The position numbers and the translations under genes were made by a program. A stretch of 28,286 nucleotides of DNA, taken from the NCBI GenBank assembly GCA_049515175.1, contig JBEKUI010000050.1, positions 1 through 28,286 on the forward strand, read 5' to 3'. Below, one piece after another: positions 24,172 through 28,286 of this stretch (the stretch's first letter is position 1; each line of letters starts with the position of its first letter). The notes under the pieces were generated by a model. The model was not told the origin of the DNA and made no database searches. It was given only the letters and a program-made list of their open reading frames with translations. Source of the DNA: JACQNR01 sp049515175. GTDB taxonomy: Bacteria > Acidobacteriota > Terriglobia > UBA7540.

Positions 24172-24286
24172 ACAGTCGACAGTCAACAGTTGACAGTCGA
24201 CAGTTAAGAGTTGCCAGTTAAAGACCGAAAGCCAGCAGACCTACTATGTCCTGATCGTTACTTCCTACTTCCTATTTTCTACTTCC
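24172..24286. repeat. Short tandem repeats upstream of dnaG
   Basis: ACAGTCGACAGT occurs twice (24172-24183 and 24193-24204) around the palindrome CAACAGTTG (24184-24192). Further on, four 7-bp units TACTTCC, TACTTCC, TATTTTC, TACTTCC lie at 24259-24286. The repeats fill most of the gap to the next gene and overlap the region where a dnaG promoter should be. Confidence 0.6.
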
Positions 24287-24302
24287 GTTTTTTCCCAGTT
24301 GT

Positions 24303-24941
24303 TTACCGCAAGATCACAATATTTGACGCCGGCTTCGCGAATTCCTCCGGCTTGAACTGCGAGCGCATGAAATCGAGGAAGGCGCGGCCTTTGGGGCGTC
24401 CGTTGGCGCGCGTCGTGCCGAGTTGCGAGAGGAAGATGAGCGCATCGCGAATCGCCGCGTCGCGCACCGCGCCGCCTCCGGGCTGCTGCGCCAAGCGCTT
24501 CTTGAATTCCTCAATCGCCGCCTTGAGCGCGTCATACAACTCGCGCTGCACGCGATAGTCGGGCGGCTTTTCGTAGTAGAGGCCGCTCGAAAGCGTTTTG
24601 TAAGCCTCGCCCAGAGCCTGGAGCGCGGCCAGCGCGTCCACATCCGCCACCAGGCGGTTATCGCGCGCCGATGAACAGAGAGAATACGAGAGCGCCAGCA
24701 GCAGGCTCTGGTGCTCGACCACAAAGGCGGGTGGAATCTTGCTGTCGGCGAAGGGCACCTTCGACCAGTCCGCTTCCCGCCGCTCCAGGTCGTACTGCCG
24801 GCTGGCGTGGAGGTAAGTGCAATCGGAGGGACAATCGATTGTCACCTCGCGCTCCGTGCCGCAGCAGACCGCACAGATGGTTTCCCCCTTCGCCGGGCAG
24901 AATCTTTTGGGCGGACGCTTCTCGCAAATCGGACAGGCCAA
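24303..24941 (-). CDS. Cys-cluster protein next to dnaG, unknown function
   Basis: A 212-residue protein with a metal-binding-like N-terminus (ACPICEKRPPKRFCPAKGET then CAVCCGTEREVTIDCPSDC) holding about eight Cys in CxxC and CC pairs, followed by a helical domain with SLLLALSYSL and a long Ala-rich helix ending in FKKRLAQQPG. I do not recognise a named family. The best start is TTG 24941, with AAAGGAGA eight bases before it; the frame is also open to TTG 24965. It precedes dnaG on the same strand by 137 bases and may be co-transcribed. A zinc-binding accessory role is the most that can be said. Confidence 0.7.
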   Translation of the reverse strand: MACPICEKRPPKRFCPAKGETICAVCCGTEREVTIDCPSDCTYLHASRQYDLERREADWSKVPFADSKIPPAFVVEHQSLLLALSYSLCSSARDNRLVADVDALAALQALGEAYKTLSSGLYYEKPPDYRVQRELYDALKAAIEEFKKRLAQQPGGGAVRDAAIRDALIFLSQLGTTRANGRPKGRAFLDFMRSQFKPEEFAKPASNIVILR

Positions 24942-25163
24942 GCCGCTCGTCTCCTTTCGGAACAACGTCGCAACCGCGTGGAACAGCCATTATGCCACAG
25001 AAGGCGCGGTGGCTTGAGGCCGCCACGGACGCAGCGACGTTCCAGTGCCCTGCACATCCGCAGACTGCCCGCCGCGCCGCCCAAGGAGCGAGAGAGAAAT
25101 TCCTTGACTGCCACGACGATCTTGCGAAGATGGTTAGTCAGGCTGGGCGAGGTGTTCGGAATC

Positions 25164-26297
25164 GTGGCGACATCACAAAACGCGGACGTCATCATCATCG
25201 GCGGAGGGTTGATCGGCTGCGCGATCGCCCTGCGGCTGGCGCAGGCGGGGCGGCGCGTTTGTGTTCTGGAGCGGGGTGAACCGGGCTGCGAGGCCAGTTC
25301 GGCCGCCGCAGGTATGCTCGCGCCGCAGGGTGAGATCGTCGAGCCCGACGCCTTCTACGAATTGTGCGCCTCGAGCCGCGACCTTTACCCCGCCTTCATC
25401 GAGGAAGTCCGCGCGCTCAGTGGCGCGAACGTCGACTACCATCGCGACGGCACGCTCCTCGTCGCCGCGAATGATGCCGAGAAGCAGGAACTGGAAACCG
25501 TCTATGCTGCGCAGTCGCGGATCGGCTTGCCCATCGAACGGCTCGCTCCCGAAGCCGCTCGGCAGCGCGTCCCCGGCCTTTCGCCAACCCTCCAGTACAG
25601 CCTATTCGTCCCCGGCGACCACTGGCTGGACAACGAGCAACTCTGCGTCGCCGTGGCCGCGGCCTGCGCGCGCCTGGGTGTGCAGATCCTCTTGCACCAC
25701 CACGTGACCGGCTTCGAAATGCGCGGCGAGGGACTGCAGAGCTTGAAGGTCCACGAGGCGGGCTCAATGGGGGGCGAGAGAACCTTTACGGCAAGCGAAT
25801 TCGTGCTCGCCGCGGGATGCTGGTCGGCGGCGCTGACCAAGCCGCTCGGCATCACTCTTCCCATGCAGCCCTGCCACGGCCAGATGCTCGAATTCGACGT
25901 CGCACACAAATTGCCCTACGTGGTGCGCGCCGGCCATCATTATCTGGTCCCGCGTTCCGGGAATCGCGTCGTCGCCGGCACCACCGCCGAGTGGGGGCAG
26001 TTCGAAAAGGCCGTGACCGGCGAAGGCATGAAATCGATCCTCGAAGGAGTGACGCGCTTCGCGCCCTTCGTCAAGGAAATGAAATTCCGCCGCGCCTGGT
26101 CGGGGCTTCGGCCCGACACCGCCGACCACCTGCCCATCCTGGGTCGCGGCGAGATTTCAAATCTCTTCTTCGCCACGGGCCACTTCCGCAACGGTATCCT
26201 GCTCGCGCCGATCACCGCTGAGGTCATTTCGGATTTAATTGTGAAGGGATCGAGTTCCCGCCCGATTGACGCCTACCGCTCCGCGCGCTTCGCTTAG
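25164..26297 (+). CDS. thiO: Glycine oxidase ThiO-like FAD-dependent oxidoreductase
   Basis: A 377-residue amine oxidase of the DAO family. It starts with the dinucleotide fold ADVIIIGGGLIGCAIALRLA (GGGLIG at 13-18) and continues with the SSAAAGMLAPQGE motif of glycine oxidases. Later come the substrate-side YLVPRSGNRVVAGTTAE and the C-terminal FAD-binding LRPDTADHLPILG and ATGHFRNGILLAP. ThiO makes iminoglycine for the thiazole ring of thiamine. No thi gene is next to it, so the thiamine role is inferred from sequence class alone. GTG 25164 is chosen because it follows GAGGT by about ten bases and gives the usual short N-terminus. Confidence 0.88.
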   Translation: MATSQNADVIIIGGGLIGCAIALRLAQAGRRVCVLERGEPGCEASSAAAGMLAPQGEIVEPDAFYELCASSRDLYPAFIEEVRALSGANVDYHRDGTLLVAANDAEKQELETVYAAQSRIGLPIERLAPEAARQRVPGLSPTLQYSLFVPGDHWLDNEQLCVAVAAACARLGVQILLHHHVTGFEMRGEGLQSLKVHEAGSMGGERTFTASEFVLAAGCWSAALTKPLGITLPMQPCHGQMLEFDVAHKLPYVVRAGHHYLVPRSGNRVVAGTTAEWGQFEKAVTGEGMKSILEGVTRFAPFVKEMKFRRAWSGLRPDTADHLPILGRGEISNLFFATGHFRNGILLAPITAEVISDLIVKGSSSRPIDAYRSARFA

Positions 26298-26360
26298 CAC
26301 GCAGAAGCCCCACCATTCAGGCAGACAAGGCGCTAGGTTGAGATCCGGTGCTCCCCAGGA

Positions 26361-28286
26361 TTAGTTGACATCCGTCCAGTTCATCGTCGAGCGCTTTGGG
26401 GCGCCGGCGCTAGTCAGAGATTGCAAGAAAGCTTCGAGGAGCTTGGTATCAAACTGGGTGCCGCTCCCGCGCTGCAATTCCTCAATCGCTTCCTGGAGGG
26501 GACAGGCTTTCTTGTAGGAACGGTCGGTGATGAGCGTATCGTAGCAATCGGCGATGGTGATGATGCGCGCACCGAGGGGGATGTCTTCGCCGACCAGCCC
26601 ATCCGGGTAGCCCTTGCCGTCCACGCGTTCGTGGTGGGAGCGCACCATCTTGCGGATGCGCTCGATGGCCTTGACCTTGAGGGGCGCGAGGATGCGCTCG
26701 CCCAGCGTCGTGTGACTCTTCACCAGTTCGTATTCCTCGGGGGTGAGGCAGGTAGGTTTATTGAGCACGCTTTCGGGGACGCCGATCTTGCCGATGTCGT
26801 GCAGGATGCCCGCCAGGCGAATTTCCTCCAGTTCGTCCTTGGTCAGACCGAGTTGCTGGCCGATCTGCGCCGCCAGGCGAGAGACCGACTGCGAGTGACC
26901 CTGCGTGTAGTGGTCTTTGGCATCGATGGTGAAAGCGAGTGCGGTGACGGTGTCCATAAGCGAGGGGTTGTCCTCACGCGTGGCGGCCTCGAAGCGGCTC
27001 AAATACTGGTTGAACACGTCGGGGCCGGTGGAGAACATGCGCTTGACGGCGACGCCGAGGTAAGCCTGGAGCAGGTGCTGTTCCCAGCCGGCCGCGGGGG
27101 GCTCCGCCGAGCCGCCGGCGACACGAACCCGGTTCCCCTTTTCGTGCTTGGCGAGATACATCCCGGACTCGGCGACGCGGACGATTTCCTCCGGCGTCAC
27201 GCCGTGTACGGGGAACGTGGCAATGCCGAGGCTGGCGGTTACGTTGCGGGGGGAAAGGTAGGCGTCGGCGCCCAGGCTCACGCGCAGGCGCTCGGCCAGG
27301 ATTTCCGCCTTTTCGGCGCTGGCGTCGGGCATGAGAACGGCAAACTGGTCCCCGCCGTAGCGGGCCACGACGTTCGACTGGCGGCAGCGCGCTTCGATGG
27401 CGCGCGCCACGGCATTGAGAACTTTGTCCCCTTCCAGATGGCCTTGCCGCTCGTTGACCTGCTTGAAGCCGTCGAGGTCCAGCACGATGATCGAGAACGG
27501 CCGGCCGGAACGGGGCGACCGGCGCCATTCCGCGTCCAGCGCTTCCATAAAGAAGCGGTGCGTCTTCAGGTTCGTGAGGCTGTCGGTGATCGCCTGTTCC
27601 TGCGCCACCTGATAGGCCAGGGCGTTTTTCAGGGCGACGGCGAGTTCATCGGCGAGAGTGCGCAACGTGAGCAAGTCCTGGTGCGAGAAGGCCTTGGGCC
27701 GCAGGCTCTCCATGGTCAGCACCCCGAGCAACTCGTCCCGGTACTTCATGGGGATGTAGAGGCCGGAGCGGACGCCGGGTTGAAAGGGCAGATACTTGTC
27801 GCTGGCCAGGACATCGCCGGAGAGAAAAGGCTCGTGCGATTCGGCCGCCAGGCCGGCAAAACCCTGTCCCACCTTGGTCCGCCGCCCCGCGATGTCGGGG
27901 ACGTAGCCGTCGTAGGCTTCGACGACGAGTTCTTCCTTCTCCTTGTCGAAGGTCTCGACGCGGGCCAGGTCCAGCCCGAACGATTCACGCAAGCCGCGGC
28001 AAATCGTCGCCAGCATTTCGTGGGGGTCGAGGATCGCCGTCGCCTTGCGCGTCATCTCATTCAAAATCATGAGGTGACTCGCCCGACGCTGCTCTTGCTG
28101 GAAGAGCCGGGCGTTTTCAATCGCCACAGCGATTTCGCCGGCGAGGATCTTCAGCAACCCGAAGTGGCGGCCGCTGATGGTGCCTTCGTGCTCGTAATCG
28201 GTGACCACCAAAACGCCGATCGAGCCGTCGCGGAAGTGAATCGGCACGCCGCCCCAGCTCATAATGCGCGGGTCGATGGGAGAAAC
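26361..28286 (-). CDS. GAF-GGDEF-HD-GYP signalling protein, 5' end outside window
   Basis: The frame is open to the last base, so the start lies beyond 28286. In order, the 641 visible residues hold the end of one GAF domain, a full GAF domain at about 60-215, a GGDEF domain with the active-site variant YGGDQF, and an HD-GYP phosphodiesterase domain with HDIGKIG and HHERVDGKGYPDG. In the GGDEF domain, the usual Glu is Gln and the RxxD inhibitory site reads RQSN, so cyclase activity may be reduced or lost. The HD-GYP motifs look complete, so c-di-GMP breakdown is the likely output, with GAF domains sensing a ligand. The stop is TAG... at 26361-26363. Confidence 0.9.
   Translation of the reverse strand, partial: VSPIDPRIMSWGGVPIHFRDGSIGVLVVTDYEHEGTISGRHFGLLKILAGEIAVAIENARLFQQEQRRASHLMILNEMTRKATAILDPHEMLATICRGLRESFGLDLARVETFDKEKEELVVEAYDGYVPDIAGRRTKVGQGFAGLAAESHEPFLSGDVLASDKYLPFQPGVRSGLYIPMKYRDELLGVLTMESLRPKAFSHQDLLTLRTLADELAVALKNALAYQVAQEQAITDSLTNLKTHRFFMEALDAEWRRSPRSGRPFSIIVLDLDGFKQVNERQGHLEGDKVLNAVARAIEARCRQSNVVARYGGDQFAVLMPDASAEKAEILAERLRVSLGADAYLSPRNVTASLGIATFPVHGVTPEEIVRVAESGMYLAKHEKGNRVRVAGGSAEPPAAGWEQHLLQAYLGVAVKRMFSTGPDVFNQYLSRFEAATREDNPSLMDTVTALAFTIDAKDHYTQGHSQSVSRLAAQIGQQLGLTKDELEEIRLAGILHDIGKIGVPESVLNKPTCLTPEEYELVKSHTTLGERILAPLKVKAIERIRKMVRSHHERVDGKGYPDGLVGEDIPLGARIITIADCYDTLITDRSYKKACPLQEAIEELQRGSGTQFDTKLLEAFLQSLTSAGAPKRSTMNWTDVN

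Overview
The window looks like a chromosomal segment of a GC-rich Acidobacteriota bacterium. This is inferred from gene content, not from a database search: a dnaG-rpoD neighbourhood, a FecR/DUF6600-type W-rich envelope protein, a secreted PIG-L/ricin-lectin protein with the acidobacterial 'FSLALAP...TPAGNYSFLIVATSGN' tail, frequent TTG/GTG starts, and many intergenic palindromic repeats.

Layout. 1-147 is the C-terminal end of an IS1380-type transposase. 403-1427 holds a RhaT-like sugar/proton symporter broken into two overlapping halves. 1697-2404 (-) is a HAD hydrolase. 2.5-7.7 kb is a loose accessory stretch: remnants of a PilZ protein and of an exported protein, a stand-alone J-domain protein, an XRE regulator, small hypotheticals and two secreted proteins, punctuated by five copies of a repeat ending in GCGCCACCCGC. 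7689-9572 (-) is a large secreted PIG-L deacetylase/ricin-lectin protein. 10.0-12.9 kb is a restriction-modification-like module: an N6-adenine methyltransferase with a short C-terminus, a DUF3883/PD-(D/E)XK-like protein, an XRE regulator, a small protein and a second nuclease-like protein. 13.1-18.0 kb carries envelope and export genes: FecR/DUF6600, a secreted cupin, a YIP1 membrane protein, and an outer-membrane-like protein followed by a cytochrome c. 18.1-19.9 kb (-) is an aldo/keto reductase plus lactonase pair fitting non-phosphorylating deoxysugar or galactose oxidation. 20.1-25.0 kb (-) is housekeeping: a Cys-cluster protein, dnaG, rpoD and a zinc-ribbon membrane protein disrupted by a 64-bp tandem duplication. 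The end holds a ThiO-like glycine oxidase (+) and a GAF-GGDEF-HD-GYP signalling protein (-) that runs off the window.

The most interesting signals are: (i) a family of small non-coding elements with inverted GCGGGTGGCGC termini, one of which abuts a regulator promoter and two arms of which bracket the FecR gene; (ii) an exact 64-bp tandem duplication that frameshifts the gene directly after rpoD; (iii) a pair of TTGCAA-N5-TTGCA(A/T) operators bracketing the start of the outer-membrane-protein/cytochrome unit; (iv) the restriction-modification-like cluster with three 9-bp iterons over the start of its regulator; (v) three tandem hairpins, each with a 7-nt loop, upstream of the methyltransferase, one inside a repeat shared with 15.55 kb.
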